From Mariniblastus sp. (GTDB lineage Bacteria > Planctomycetota > Planctomycetia > Pirellulales > Pirellulaceae), in contig JAQXDZ010000008.1 of assembly GCA_029251085.1 (NCBI GenBank), positions 17,489-81,488 of the forward strand: a stretch of DNA of 64,000 nt, in the 5' to 3' direction. Of this stretch, positions 1 to 9,968 are shown one piece after another. Within the stretch, counting starts at the first letter, position 1, and each line of letters starts with the position of its first letter. Made by a program: the position numbers and the translations under genes. Below the pieces are notes generated by a model. The model was not told where the DNA came from. It worked only from the letters and a program-made list of their open reading frames with translations, and made no database searches.

Positions 1-189
1 TAAACCGATTTTAATGAAAACTCAGATTTCAGTTGGTTTGCGATCTTAAGGTGGCGCGAGCGGAAAGCAAAAATGGGTTTGTCGACCAAATGCTGAAACT
101 GCAACTGGAAGTCAAGGCTGACAAGAGTCGGGGTTTGTAATCGAAATTGAGCATCGGGAATGTCAGTGAATTAAAACATGCCCAGTCAA

Positions 190-1383
190 CTAAGTTGTGT
201 ATTCTGAATTAAACCGAACGTATTCCTGGGTAAGGTCGCTGGTCCAGTGCCGTGCGGAACCCGGACCGCTGCCAATGGTCAATTCGATCAGAGTTTCAAA
301 TTGATCATTTAAAGCTTGGCTGACTTGTTTTTCATCGAAATGGACGGGCTGCCCATTGTCAAAAACAAGAAAGCCATTGAGTTTGAGGCTGGTCATCGAA
401 ACGTCCATTTCGGCCCCCGCGTAACCAGCGGCGGAGACAATACGTCCCCAGTTGGGGTCGGAGCCAGTGATTGCTGTTTTCACGAGTGCACTGGCCGCAA
501 CAGTTCGAGCCACACTATCGGCTTGTTGATCGTTGGTCGCCCCGTGTATGTCGATGGTAATTAAGTGACTCGCCCCTTCGCCATCGGCTGGAATCTGTTT
601 TGCAAGTTGAATGCAATTTTCAGTGACGGCTTTCTCAAATTCCTGAAGCGACTCCTCAGACTCGACCTCAATTTCAGAATTTCCATTGCAGATCATCACC
701 AAAGCATCATTAGTACTGGTGTGCCCTTCCACGCTGATTCGATTGAACGATTGCTCAACGGCACGATTTAAAATTTGCTGAGCACTATCGGAGCTGATCT
801 TTGCGTCTGAGATAATAATGGCAAGCATCGTTGCCATTTTCGGACCGATCATTCCGGCTCCCTTGGCCATTCCCGCAATGTTGATGTCTCCAGATTTTGT
901 TGACACTACCGACTCAATTGTTTTGGGACCTTTGTCTGTCGTCAGGATTGCCATGGTCGCACGTTCAAAATGATCTTGAGACCCGCCTTGTTCAGAGATG
1001 GCTTGTGCGATTCCGTTGGTCGTCTCCTGCATGGGAAGGTGTTGACCGATCACACCCGTGGAAAGAACCAGCACTTGATTTTCGTCCGCACCTAAATGTT
1101 TGGCCGCGATCGCCGCGATGGTTTGGTTGTCGTCGATTCCTCGCTGCCCCGTACACGCGTTGGCATTGCCTGAGTTGATGACGAGCGCTCTAAAACCTTC
1201 GGTAGGTGTTCGTTGCTGGTTCCATTCAATGCTTGCCGCTCTGACGATATTCTGGGTATAAACTCCTGCCGCGACGCAGGGGGTTTGCGAGGAAACAACC
1301 GCAAGGTCCAGTTTACCCGACGGCTTAATGCCGCAGGCAATGCCAGTGAATTCAAAGCCGCCGGGAAGTCCCATCTCAATCAT
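190..1383 (-). CDS. argJ: Bifunctional glutamate N-acetyltransferase / N-acetylglutamate synthase ArgJ
   Basis: 397 aa, the usual length for ArgJ. The enzyme moves the acetyl group from N-acetylornithine to glutamate in the cyclic arginine pathway, in the cytoplasm. The N-terminus (PGGFEFTGIACGIKPSGKLDLA) and the self-cleavage region KGAGMIGPKMATML are typical; the Thr in MATML is the expected nucleophile, and cleavage before it gives the alpha and beta chains. The start is an ATG that reads straight into the conserved N-terminus. It lies about 106 bp downstream of argC on the same strand, so the pair is a probable argCJ operon. Whether it also makes acetylglutamate from acetyl-CoA cannot be told from sequence. 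Confidence 0.96.
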   Translation of the reverse strand: MIEMGLPGGFEFTGIACGIKPSGKLDLAVVSSQTPCVAAGVYTQNIVRAASIEWNQQRTPTEGFRALVINSGNANACTGQRGIDDNQTIAAIAAKHLGADENQVLVLSTGVIGQHLPMQETTNGIAQAISEQGGSQDHFERATMAILTTDKGPKTIESVVSTKSGDINIAGMAKGAGMIGPKMATMLAIIISDAKISSDSAQQILNRAVEQSFNRISVEGHTSTNDALVMICNGNSEIEVESEESLQEFEKAVTENCIQLAKQIPADGEGASHLITIDIHGATNDQQADSVARTVAASALVKTAITGSDPNWGRIVSAAGYAGAEMDVSMTSLKLNGFLVFDNGQPVHFDEKQVSQALNDQFETLIELTIGSGPGSARHWTSDLTQEYVRFNSEYTT

Positions 1384-1489
1384 CCGAGTTAGTAGTGTTC
1401 TAATTGATTAGTAGTTTGTTTAGCTGGCCGGTGACGATGAGAAGGCAAGTCCCTAGCGACGTCATGACTTTGAGCGAAACAACGTGGGG

Positions 1490-2500
1490 TTAAATGAGTC
1501 CGGTTGTCTCGGGAAGTCCCAGCATAATATTGAAATTTTGAACCGCAGCTCCTGAGGCTCCTTTAATAAGGTTGTCGAGGACGCTTACGATCACCGCAAA
1601 TTCTCCGCACTGTGAAATTGAAATGTCGCAGTAATTCGTATGCGTGACGTCTTTCGTTTTGGGTAGCGTATCACTTATTCGTACAAACGTTTCATCACGA
1701 TAAAAATCGTTTAGCTGGTCTTGAAGGGCACTCGCATTGACTCCCTGTTTAGGGGTTACGTAAATCGTTGAGAGGATGCCACGATCCATGGGAATTAAAT
1801 GCGGAGTGAACGTTGCAGAAATTTCCTGGTTGCAAACACGGGCGATAATTTGATTGATTTCAGGCATGTGTCGATGCTTGCCAACACCGTAGGCAGCGAC
1901 CGACTCGTTGCATTCGGGATAGTGAAATTTAAGATTTGGTTTTCGCCCTGCTCCCGAAACACCTGTTTTGGAATCAATGATAACCGGGGTCGATTCGATC
2001 AGGCTTTGACTTAACAGCGGCACTAGAGGAAGTAACGCGGAGCTTGGAAAGCAACCGGGATTCGCGACCAGTTCGGCGTTCTGAATGTCAGAACGAAATA
2101 GTTCTGGAATTCCATAAGGAACGGAGCCGACGCGATTTGCATCTGGGTGCTCGACTTCGTACCACTTTTCAAAAGTGGTAGTGTCATTTAGTCGATAGTC
2201 GGCGCTGAAATCAACTACTTTGATTCCACGTTCGAGGAGTTGTTTGACGATTTGCGCCGAGGCCGCATGCGGAAGACAACAGAACGCAAAATCAACCTGT
2301 TCGGCAAACGATTCGATTTCAAAGATAGAGAAATTCAGTTCTAGCCGTTCACGGATCTGTGGGTGCACTTCCGAAAGTGGCGGACAGGACTCATCTCTCG
2401 ATGTTAATTTCGTAATGCAAACATCGGGATGGCGCAGCAGGATTTTGATGAGTTCCAATGCGGTGTATCCGGTGCCGCCTACAATTCCGACTCTTATCAT
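1490..2500 (-). CDS. argC: N-acetyl-gamma-glutamyl-phosphate reductase ArgC
   Basis: 336 aa from the ATG at 2500. The open frame extends 32 codons further upstream, but the family N-terminus MIRVGIVGGTGYTALELIKILLRHP (Rossmann GxxGxxG) begins exactly here, so the longer start is rejected. It reduces N-acetylglutamyl phosphate to the semialdehyde with NADPH in arginine synthesis. The catalytic Cys lies in ELVANPGCFPSSALLPL, and KTGVSGAGRKP and the HRHMPEI region are also typical. It is the upstream partner of argJ. Confidence 0.95.
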   Translation of the reverse strand: MIRVGIVGGTGYTALELIKILLRHPDVCITKLTSRDESCPPLSEVHPQIRERLELNFSIFEIESFAEQVDFAFCCLPHAASAQIVKQLLERGIKVVDFSADYRLNDTTTFEKWYEVEHPDANRVGSVPYGIPELFRSDIQNAELVANPGCFPSSALLPLVPLLSQSLIESTPVIIDSKTGVSGAGRKPNLKFHYPECNESVAAYGVGKHRHMPEINQIIARVCNQEISATFTPHLIPMDRGILSTIYVTPKQGVNASALQDQLNDFYRDETFVRISDTLPKTKDVTHTNYCDISISQCGEFAVIVSVLDNLIKGASGAAVQNFNIMLGLPETTGLI

Positions 2501-2729
2501 CGTGCTCAGTTTCTTGATTTCTGTTGAGGTATCAGATTCTGATTTTATCGGATAGAGAGTTGAAAGAACATCAGGGAGATCTTGAAGGCCGGCCAAAGTA
2601 AATTATCGTCACCCACCGTTAGTTTGCGGGTGGTAGAGCATTTATGCGGCGGGTCATCCCGTGATCATCCAGACCGCTTCGATAACACGTGATGAGTGCA
2701 CTGAAGGTCAGTAAAATACTGAGTCCCGA

Positions 2730-5396
2730 TTATTTTTCGGGTTGCGGGAGTTTAGGATCAGTTACTGCGAGCGGGATCTGATAATTTCCGAGTTTGGCGT
2801 AAATACGGACGGTAATTGGCTGTTCAATCACTTTCGGTATGGTCTGGCGGTATTCGCTGAGTTTTTGGTTGGTCTGGTTGTGTTTCTGATAGGTCGTTGC
2901 GAGATTTTTTCTTTGGGCTTCAAAATTGGGGCCAGGGTTCGCACTGCTGTATGCTTGCAGTATTCCTTGAGATTGTCTTCTCATGTTATCCAAATTAGCC
3001 GCGAGACTTTCGAGCATTTTGGGCGACTGAACGGGTTGGATCTTGCCGTTGAAATCCCTCATTACCAAATTACTTTTAAGGGTCAATTTTGAGCGAAGAT
3101 CGCCTTCAACTCGAATCCACATGAAGCCAGTCTTATCACTTCGCTTTAACCAGACTGTGGCAGGCATGTTCTTTTCAATTCGAGAATTGGGGATGGCTGT
3201 TTCCACGCCTTTAATGCGTAGCGGGAGAACGTCGACAACGATCGTCTCGGGTGCAGGCATGGCAGGAATCAATAGTTCCAACTCATTCGAAAATGATTCC
3301 TTGTCGAGACGCAGGTCGCGGATTTTCATTGGAGTTCGGAGAAAAACGATGGTTCCCTGGTCTTCCGGAAGTTTTAATTTCAACAAACAATTTCGCAGGT
3401 TACTCGCTAATTTGGCTGCAGTTTTGTCGGTGGTGGCTTCAGCAAGCCATTGAAACAAAAATGCATTTTCCGACTTTCGGAACGTTGCGATTGGTAACGG
3501 TCGCTGCTTAGCACTTTTACGAACCGTTACATTCCATTTCTGCTTATCGTCTTTGGATCGCTCAAGTTCAAAAACGGGTTTGCCACGGGCGACCCCTTCC
3601 TCACAGATGATTTCAACCCCAAGCAAGTACTGTCGTTTAATGACAAGATCAGCAAGTTTTTTCTCTTTTGTATTTTCGATCGGCGGTAAACTGAACCGCT
3701 CTGGGAAATTAGCAAATGGAGTTTTTGCTGCTTCTGGCTGAGCGGGTTTGGTCGTTGCGACACTTGGTGGCGATTTTTTTATCGGAGACGTATCCCCAAT
3801 GATTGTTTTGGACTGTTGAATCCAAAGTCGATATTCGCTTAGATCCTTTGCCGGATTCCGGCCACCTTTTTGAAGTGCCAGTTGAATGTCTGCCGGACTC
3901 ATTTTTGCCATCTGATCAATGGTCGAGACGTTGCCCTTGTTAAGGACGCCTTGCGTTTTTTCCGCGATTCCTTTGATGACGGTTAAGTCGGTTCTCGGCG
4001 CCGGTTTTACGGCTTTCGGTGGAGTTGATTTAGCGGGAGGTTTCGTTTTGCCGGGGGGGGTAGGTGGTTCGGATTTCGGCGCGGGTTTTGTTGGTCGAGG
4101 ATTCGTTTCTTGCGAGTTTCCTGATTTGTTCGATTTCTTTTTATCGAGGTTGTCTAGAAATTTTTCCATTTCTTCATCGGTCGGCGGACCAGTCTTTTTC
4201 TCGTCAGTACCTTCCGGGGAGGTGGACTCAAGAGGCGACTGGACTGGCAGCAACAAGCTGTCTTTTTGGGCGGTAACTACCGTGCCTGATGTCGTGGAAT
4301 TCAGGGCGGCGATAACGCCGAAAACTGAACCGACGATTAAAAACAGGGCGATAACCCCGGATGTCGCGATGACTGCGACCGGATTGTCCCGCCAAAGGCG
4401 AGATAGCCCGCTCAGTTCTTGGGGAACTGGAGGGACTTCAATATTCGTTTCTGGTTCAGTTTCTTTTCTCTTGCGTGGAGTAAGTGACGTGCTTGCAACA
4501 GGATGGTCAAACCCGCCAAAATCCATGGGTTCTGGAGCAGCATTCATTTGAATGAAGCTTAGCAGCGAGGCTGAAATGTTTTTTACCGACTCAGGAGGAG
4601 CATCGTGTAGCTCTGACAGCAGGCCGGAGAGCTCAACGCCCAAATCAGATTCCTCCAGATTTGATTCTTTAAGCAGCGACTGACCAATCGTTGCCATGGC
4701 GGTAAAATCCTGCGCTACCGTTGATTGTTCTTTGGTGCCAGAGAGTTGTCGTCGCAGAGGGGATAGTGGAAGGTTTTGGATTTTCAGATTTTGCTGGGCA
4801 TCGAGAATCAAATCCGCTCGGCCGATCCATCCATGTATGACCTCTAATTGATGGGCGTGTTGCAGGCCATCAATCGCTTGTTGAATTATTTTCGCAATAA
4901 GTACTTCGTCAAACTCGATGGATGTCGATTGGTCCAGTGTCTGGCCTTCGATATGTTCGGTAACGAGGAAGTACCTTCCGCCTTCTTGGTCAATGTCGAA
5001 AACATGGGTCAGATTGGGGTGGTCTAATTGAGCGGCCAGGCTGGCTTTTTGGATAAATCGATCGCAATTTTTTTGGTCTTCCGTGAGTGCCGCGGGAAGA
5101 ATTTGAATATCGACTTTTCGCGCCAACGAGGTATGGATCGCCAGCAAGCGATCGCCTAATTCATCTCGCTGAATGCGCTCGAGAAGTCGGTAACTGCCGA
5201 CGTCCAACCTCGTCCTGCCGGTCATTAGGAACTTGGCTTGCCAGGTCGTGATTAATTCTTCACGGATTAACAGTTGGGCGACAGCTTCGGGTGTCTCAGT
5301 GGTGTTGTTGCTAAGCAGCTCTTCGAGTTGGCTTGATTCGACGATCCCGCTTTGTTTTAGTCCTTTAATGAAGTCATTTTTTGTGATCTTCGACAT
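2730..5396 (-). CDS. Membrane-anchored pseudokinase with planctomycete kinase N-terminal domain and HhH-like segment
   Basis: 888 aa from ATG 5396; a TTG start 36 nt further upstream is possible but less likely. Order: helical N-terminal domain (about 1-70) of the kind that precedes many planctomycete Ser/Thr kinases (FIKGLKQSGIVESSQLEELL... LITTWQAKFLMTGR); kinase fold (about 75-300); one transmembrane helix (about 338-365); Pro/Lys/Ser-rich linker; helix-hairpin-helix-like stretch (about 470-535, VIKGIAEKTQGVLNKGNVSTIDQMAKMSPADI); large exported C-terminal part of unknown fold. The kinase catalytic residues are absent: the VAIK lysine position reads VDIQ, the HRD loop reads HGWIGRAD, and no DFG is visible. 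Probably a non-catalytic scaffold or sensor. No obvious partner gene is adjacent. Confidence 0.82.
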   Translation of the reverse strand: MSKITKNDFIKGLKQSGIVESSQLEELLSNNTTETPEAVAQLLIREELITTWQAKFLMTGRTRLDVGSYRLLERIQRDELGDRLLAIHTSLARKVDIQILPAALTEDQKNCDRFIQKASLAAQLDHPNLTHVFDIDQEGGRYFLVTEHIEGQTLDQSTSIEFDEVLIAKIIQQAIDGLQHAHQLEVIHGWIGRADLILDAQQNLKIQNLPLSPLRRQLSGTKEQSTVAQDFTAMATIGQSLLKESNLEESDLGVELSGLLSELHDAPPESVKNISASLLSFIQMNAAPEPMDFGGFDHPVASTSLTPRKRKETEPETNIEVPPVPQELSGLSRLWRDNPVAVIATSGVIALFLIVGSVFGVIAALNSTTSGTVVTAQKDSLLLPVQSPLESTSPEGTDEKKTGPPTDEEMEKFLDNLDKKKSNKSGNSQETNPRPTKPAPKSEPPTPPGKTKPPAKSTPPKAVKPAPRTDLTVIKGIAEKTQGVLNKGNVSTIDQMAKMSPADIQLALQKGGRNPAKDLSEYRLWIQQSKTIIGDTSPIKKSPPSVATTKPAQPEAAKTPFANFPERFSLPPIENTKEKKLADLVIKRQYLLGVEIICEEGVARGKPVFELERSKDDKQKWNVTVRKSAKQRPLPIATFRKSENAFLFQWLAEATTDKTAAKLASNLRNCLLKLKLPEDQGTIVFLRTPMKIRDLRLDKESFSNELELLIPAMPAPETIVVDVLPLRIKGVETAIPNSRIEKNMPATVWLKRSDKTGFMWIRVEGDLRSKLTLKSNLVMRDFNGKIQPVQSPKMLESLAANLDNMRRQSQGILQAYSSANPGPNFEAQRKNLATTYQKHNQTNQKLSEYRQTIPKVIEQPITVRIYAKLGNYQIPLAVTDPKLPQPEK

Positions 5397-5695
5397 AACG
5401 CTACCAAGAAGGGGATTTTCTGTGTCCAACAACGTTATTCTTGCACTCGGTTAGGGCAACTTCAACCATTGAATTGAGATTGCAGCGGAATCATGAGTGG
5501 ATTTTTCCGTTTAGCCGGTTTAAGCGTGAAAATACGTTTCAGACCCCCCAAAGCCCGTCGGTCTTCGGTTCTACCCGAGTCTTGAACTAAACGTTAATCG
5601 CAACGGCGGTTGTTGGGGATGGAAGGTTGGAAGTAGATCGTTGACGGGTAGGTCGTCTTGAAGCCTATTCACAGAGCCCGTTTCTTTTTTCGCAC

Positions 5696-6844
5696 CTATT
5701 TCAAATTTAGAAGCTGCCGGTAATACCGGTCGATATTCTGGACACAGCTTTCCACTGAAAAATTTGCCATCGCCATAGATCTCAATTGCCTGCTGAGGGA
5801 ATTTAATTTTTGTGTTGAATTCGACAGCTCGATGACTTTTTTCGCGATCTCAATTGGACTCTCTGGAGAAACCAACAAATCGTTGAATTCTGGGGACGAA
5901 AGTATCTCTGATGTTCCACCAACGTTCGTGGCAATCATTGGGAGACCACTGGCGGCTGATTCGAGAAGGACGCGTCCCAAAGGTTCCTGGCGAGCGGGAT
6001 GGATCAAGATGGTTGACTCCCGCATCAATTTGGGAATGTCATCACGAATGCCTAGCCAGGATACCTGGCTGCCGAACGGAGAATTGTCGACTTGTTGGAT
6101 TAGTCTATTCTCGTATTCGATTGCTTCTTGTTTTTGAGAGTAGCGTTGGCCGACAATGGCGAGTTTGGCGGTAGGTATTTCTGGAGCAATTTTAAAAAAT
6201 GCGTCGAGTAGGGAATCGACTCCTTTACGAATGCCAATTTGCCCTACGAATAATAATCTTGGGTGGGAGCCTGTTAGCGTAGAGGTTGCCGTTCCAGATG
6301 TCGACGAAGTGCATTCGTCAGGGAAGAACGTTTTGCTATCAACGCCATTGTGGACAACGGAAGTGCGGGATGCATCAAGTCCCTGTTCGCAGTGCCACTG
6401 CTTTGTTGCCTGGGACACGGCGATAAGCCGGTCGATCTGATTGATGTCGGCTACCGCCTTCTTGCTTAGCTTTAAAATGTCGCGCAGGTAACCAAGGCTG
6501 GGAATGCCAAGCGATCGGCAGACCGGTCCGCAGATGCGACTGGTTGAAAGGCTGTTGCAATGAACAAGGTCGCAAGCTGTGCTGGTCGCGAGTGCTGAAA
6601 ATTCTTCGCGAATTTCTATCTGTGATTTCTTGACACCCTCTGCGTTGTGCATGCAGAAGTCAACCACTTCGACCTTGCATGCGCGTAATCGATTCGCGAA
6701 AGGTGACTCTTGGGGGACTGCCGCGAGGAAGTTCCATCCGTTTTGCCGCAAGCCGTCGACGAGGGTAAGGAATGAGTTCTCGCCGCCATTAACTGATCCG
6801 TACTCGCTGGCAACAAGAATCTTGTTTTTCAAAATTTCACCCAA
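5696..6844 (-). CDS. Glycosyltransferase family 4-type (GT-B fold)
   Basis: 382 aa. N-terminal Rossmann-like half begins KILVASEYGSVNGGENSFLTLVDGLRQNGW (acceptor side). The C-terminal half has LLFVGQIGIRKGVDSLLDAF and the EX7E signature EPLGRVLLESAASGLPMIATNVGGTSEIL, which binds the nucleotide-sugar donor in retaining GT4 enzymes. No signal peptide or membrane helix, so it acts on the cytoplasmic side. Donor and acceptor cannot be assigned. It stands alone rather than in a polysaccharide cluster: the pseudokinase is downstream and korB lies upstream on the same strand. Confidence 0.9.
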   Translation of the reverse strand: MGEILKNKILVASEYGSVNGGENSFLTLVDGLRQNGWNFLAAVPQESPFANRLRACKVEVVDFCMHNAEGVKKSQIEIREEFSALATSTACDLVHCNSLSTSRICGPVCRSLGIPSLGYLRDILKLSKKAVADINQIDRLIAVSQATKQWHCEQGLDASRTSVVHNGVDSKTFFPDECTSSTSGTATSTLTGSHPRLLFVGQIGIRKGVDSLLDAFFKIAPEIPTAKLAIVGQRYSQKQEAIEYENRLIQQVDNSPFGSQVSWLGIRDDIPKLMRESTILIHPARQEPLGRVLLESAASGLPMIATNVGGTSEILSSPEFNDLLVSPESPIEIAKKVIELSNSTQKLNSLSRQLRSMAMANFSVESCVQNIDRYYRQLLNLK

Positions 6845-6918
6845 GATTCAATGTTGGAGGCTGGTCGAGCCAGTTCTCGGGCCAGTTCAGTAGGCTTCAA
6901 TCGACGCCCATCTGGACT

Positions 6919-6970
6919 TTTGCAGAAATAGGTTTGCAAAAATAGGTTTGCAGAAATCGGTTAGCAAAAC
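6919..6970. repeat. Tandem 14-bp repeat, three copies plus a partial fourth
   Basis: Unit tttgcagaaatagg at 6919-6932, 6933-6946 (one change) and 6947-6960 (one change), followed by a diverged partial copy. It sits between the glycosyltransferase start and the korB stop. A second small duplication (gctttaatcacc at 7004 and gctttaatcaac at 7019) follows, its second copy containing the korB stop codon. Looks like replication slippage. Confidence 0.7.
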
Positions 6971-7021
6971 CAGTGGTGCCAGTGAGTCAGTCGAATCACC
7001 CTTGCTTTAATCACCCGCGCT

Positions 7022-8032
7022 TTAATCAACCTGCCAAGTGTCACCGGAGTGGAACAAGTTTTGTAGCTCCCCTGCCCCTTTTTCCGACACAGCCTCTTCG
7101 ACTTGCGAATTGATCATGTCGTCGTAAGTTGGTCGGTCGACATCTCGGAAAACGCCGATTGGTTCCGGGAATTCCGGGTGTCGCATGCGGCTCAGTAAGA
7201 AGGCAAGCTGGGAATTCGGAGCTTTCTCGTCGTGAAACAGAAGGTCGTCCTGAGCTACATTGGCAAGGTCTACAATTTCGGGATTAAATCCATTGAGTTG
7301 AATCCCTTTGGTGCCACCCGCATAAATTAGTGGCTTGCCGTGCTCGAGCAGAAGCGTCGTTTCTGCTTTTGTGTTCTTGTTTTTTGCATAGTCCCAGATG
7401 CCATCATTAAAGACATTGCAGTTTTGGTAAACTTCTAAAAAAGAGGTTCCTTTATGAGCGGCCGCACGTTTCATCATGGCCACGAGATGTTTGATATTGG
7501 TGTCGATAGACCGGGCAACGAAGCTGGCTTCTGCAGCAATGGCGACGGAGATTGGGTTCAAGGGGTGGTCGATCGAGCCGCGGGGCGTGCTTTTGGTAAC
7601 CGAACCGACTTTTGAAGTTGGCGAGTATTGACCTTTGGTTAGTCCATAAATCGCGTTGTTGAAAAGGATAATATTTACATCGACATTTCGTCGCACGATA
7701 TGCATGAAATGATTACCGCCAATGCTCAAGGCATCGCCGTCACCGGTGATTACCCAGATGTCTAGTTCTGGGCGGGTTGATTTGAGGCCGGTTGCGAAGG
7801 CGGGGGCACGACCATGAATGCTGTGCATGCCGTAGGTGTTCATATAATACGGGAATCGGCTGGAGCATCCGATCCCAGAAATGAAGACGGTGTTTTCTCG
7901 GGTGGAACCAAGTTCAGGAAGCACTTTTTTCATTTGAGCGAGGATGGAATAGTCGCCACATCCGGGGCACCATCGCACGTCTTGATCTGAAGCAAAGTCA
8001 GCAGGTTTCAGGACAGGTAGTTCAGTACTCAT
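7022..8032 (-). CDS. korB: 2-oxoacid:ferredoxin oxidoreductase, beta subunit (2-oxoglutarate type)
   Basis: 336 aa. Thiamine-diphosphate and FeS subunit: CPGCGDYSIL near the N-terminus, ISGIGCSSRFPYYMNTYGMHSIHGRAPAFATGLK, and the ThDP/Mg motif GDGDALSIGGNHFMHIVRRNVDVNIILFNN. With KorA it oxidatively decarboxylates a 2-oxoacid to acyl-CoA and passes electrons to ferredoxin; 2-oxoglutarate is the usual assignment for this two-subunit form. It follows korA by about 60 bp as one operon. No ferredoxin gene is adjacent. Substrate is inferred from family, not from a specific residue. Confidence 0.92.
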   Translation of the reverse strand: MSTELPVLKPADFASDQDVRWCPGCGDYSILAQMKKVLPELGSTRENTVFISGIGCSSRFPYYMNTYGMHSIHGRAPAFATGLKSTRPELDIWVITGDGDALSIGGNHFMHIVRRNVDVNIILFNNAIYGLTKGQYSPTSKVGSVTKSTPRGSIDHPLNPISVAIAAEASFVARSIDTNIKHLVAMMKRAAAHKGTSFLEVYQNCNVFNDGIWDYAKNKNTKAETTLLLEHGKPLIYAGGTKGIQLNGFNPEIVDLANVAQDDLLFHDEKAPNSQLAFLLSRMRHPEFPEPIGVFRDVDRPTYDDMINSQVEEAVSEKGAGELQNLFHSGDTWQVD

Positions 8033-8093
8033 ATTTCAATACTTTGAATTGGAATTAAGGATTGAGGGTTAGAAGGTGATCAGCAGTTGGGGA

Positions 8094-9968
8094 TTAGCTG
8101 ACGCCCTCGCGTGTGGCAGCTTTTATGCCGTCGATGATTTCATTGACGACAAAGGGTTTGCCTTGGATTTTATTGATGCCGACAACATCCACAAGAAATT
8201 GCTGACGGATCAGTGCCGACATTTGTCCCGTATTTAGTTCGGGAACGACGATATGATCGTATTGCCGAATCAAAGATTCCAGATTGCGTGGGAAGGGGTT
8301 GATCCAGCGGAGGTGGACGTGTCCAACGTTCATGCCTTCGGCGACGCAGGTTTGTACGGCGGTGTGGCAGGCACCGTAGGTTCCGCCCCAACTGATGACG
8401 AGCGTACCGTTGTCACTGCCTTCGAGTTCAGCTTCTTCTACGAATTCAGCAACCAGCTCAACTTTTTTCGCGCGGGTTTCAACCATGTACTGATGATTTG
8501 CTGGGTCGTAGCTCACATTGCCGGTACCATCCTGTTTCTCGAGACCACCCACGCGGTGCATAAGATCGGGAGTGCCGGGTAAAGCCCATGGACGCGCTAA
8601 ATTTTCGTCGCGTTTATAAGGTAAGAACTCATCATCCCCGTTCAATTCGGTGGGATGGCAAACTTCGATTTTCGGAAGTGTGTCGATTTCTGGAATCTTC
8701 CAGGGTTCTGCTCCATTAGCGATGTATCCATCGGAGAGAATCACAACGGGCGTCATATAACGTGTGGCGACTTGCCAGGCTTCAATTGCAGCCTGAAAGC
8801 AGTCACTTGGACTCCGGGCAGCGATGATTGGTAATGGGGATTCGCCGTTTCGGCCGTACATCGCCATCATTAAATCAGACTGTTCCGTTTTGGTTGGCAG
8901 TCCGGTACTCGGTCCGCCCCGCTGGACGTCGATAATAATCATCGGAAGTTCGAGGATCAATCCAAGCCCCATCCCTTCGCCTTTGAGTGCGATTCCGGGA
9001 CCGCTACTGGTGGTGACAGCCATGCTTCCGCCGAAGGCCGCCCCGACGGCCGAGCAGACGGCGGCAATCTCGTCTTCGGCTTGGAACGTTCTTACACCGA
9101 AGTGTTTATGTTTACTTAATTCGTGCAGGATATCGCTGGCGGGTGTGATCGGGTAAGAGCCAAGAAAGAGTTCTTTCCCACTCAATTTGGATGCCGCAAT
9201 CAAGCCCCATGCGAGCGCCTGATTGCCCATGACATTTCGGTACGTGCCGGGTTTTAATTCGGCTTTCGGGACTTGGTAGGTAGAAGCAAAATCTTCGGTG
9301 GTTTCCCCGTAATGCCAGCCAGCTTTGAGGGCTAGACGGTTGGCCTCGGCGATTTCTGGTTTAGAGGAGAATTTGTTTTCGATGAAACGCAGCGTCGGTT
9401 CTACGTCACGACCGTAAAGCCAGAACACCAAGCCCATCGCAAAGAAGTTTTTGCAGCGATCAGCCAATTTTACGGAGAGGCCAGTCGGTTCAACGGCTCC
9501 GCGGGTCAGCGTTGTCATTGGGACTCGGATCGTTCGGTAGTTCTTAATGGTACCGTCTTCGAGTGGATTTTCTGCCAGTTTGGCAAGCTTCAGATCTTTG
9601 GCGTCAAAACTATCCGAGTTGACGATCAAAATTCCTGTCCCTTTCAGGTCGGAGAGATTGGTGACTAAAGCCGCAGGGTTCATGCAGACAAGGGCATCAA
9701 GCCCATCGCCGGGAGTAAAGATTTCTTCGGCAGAAAACTGAACCTGAAAACCGCTGACACCAGCCCGCGTTCCTCGCGGAGCCCGGATTTCTGCTGGAAA
9801 GTCTGGAAACGTTGCGACATCGTTGCCCGACAAAGCGGAGGTGTTGGTGAGTTGGGTTCCCAGCAGTTGCATGCCGTCGCCAGAGTCACCGGCGAGGCGG
9901 ACGGTTACACCGGACACGGATTCAGAAGGTTTTTGCGTGGGTGGAAACTGTTCGTTGGCACTAATCAT
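8094..9968 (-). CDS. korA: 2-oxoacid:ferredoxin oxidoreductase, fused gamma-alpha subunit
   Basis: 624 aa from ATG 9968; a GTG start 69 nt upstream is also open but adds a tail without family resemblance. The N-terminal gamma domain (about 20-200: VRLAGDSGDGMQLLGTQL, FPDFPAEIRAPRGTRAGVSGFQ) is fused to the alpha (pyrimidine-binding) domain, with NQALAWGLIAASKLSGKELFLGSYPITPASDILHEL, AVTTSSGPGIALKGEGMGLG and QRGGPSTGLPTKTEQSDL. This is the usual KorA layout. It is the first gene of korAB and is divergent from ndk across a 359-bp promoter region. Confidence 0.93.
   Translation of the reverse strand: MISANEQFPPTQKPSESVSGVTVRLAGDSGDGMQLLGTQLTNTSALSGNDVATFPDFPAEIRAPRGTRAGVSGFQVQFSAEEIFTPGDGLDALVCMNPAALVTNLSDLKGTGILIVNSDSFDAKDLKLAKLAENPLEDGTIKNYRTIRVPMTTLTRGAVEPTGLSVKLADRCKNFFAMGLVFWLYGRDVEPTLRFIENKFSSKPEIAEANRLALKAGWHYGETTEDFASTYQVPKAELKPGTYRNVMGNQALAWGLIAASKLSGKELFLGSYPITPASDILHELSKHKHFGVRTFQAEDEIAAVCSAVGAAFGGSMAVTTSSGPGIALKGEGMGLGLILELPMIIIDVQRGGPSTGLPTKTEQSDLMMAMYGRNGESPLPIIAARSPSDCFQAAIEAWQVATRYMTPVVILSDGYIANGAEPWKIPEIDTLPKIEVCHPTELNGDDEFLPYKRDENLARPWALPGTPDLMHRVGGLEKQDGTGNVSYDPANHQYMVETRAKKVELVAEFVEEAELEGSDNGTLVISWGGTYGACHTAVQTCVAEGMNVGHVHLRWINPFPRNLESLIRQYDHIVVPELNTGQMSALIRQQFLVDVVGINKIQGKPFVVNEIIDGIKAATREGVS

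Noticed and set aside
1..189. C-terminus of a plus-strand gene ending at 139
   Set aside because: The open frame is only about 40 codons back to a TGA at about 14-16 and has no recognisable family; window edge gives no support.
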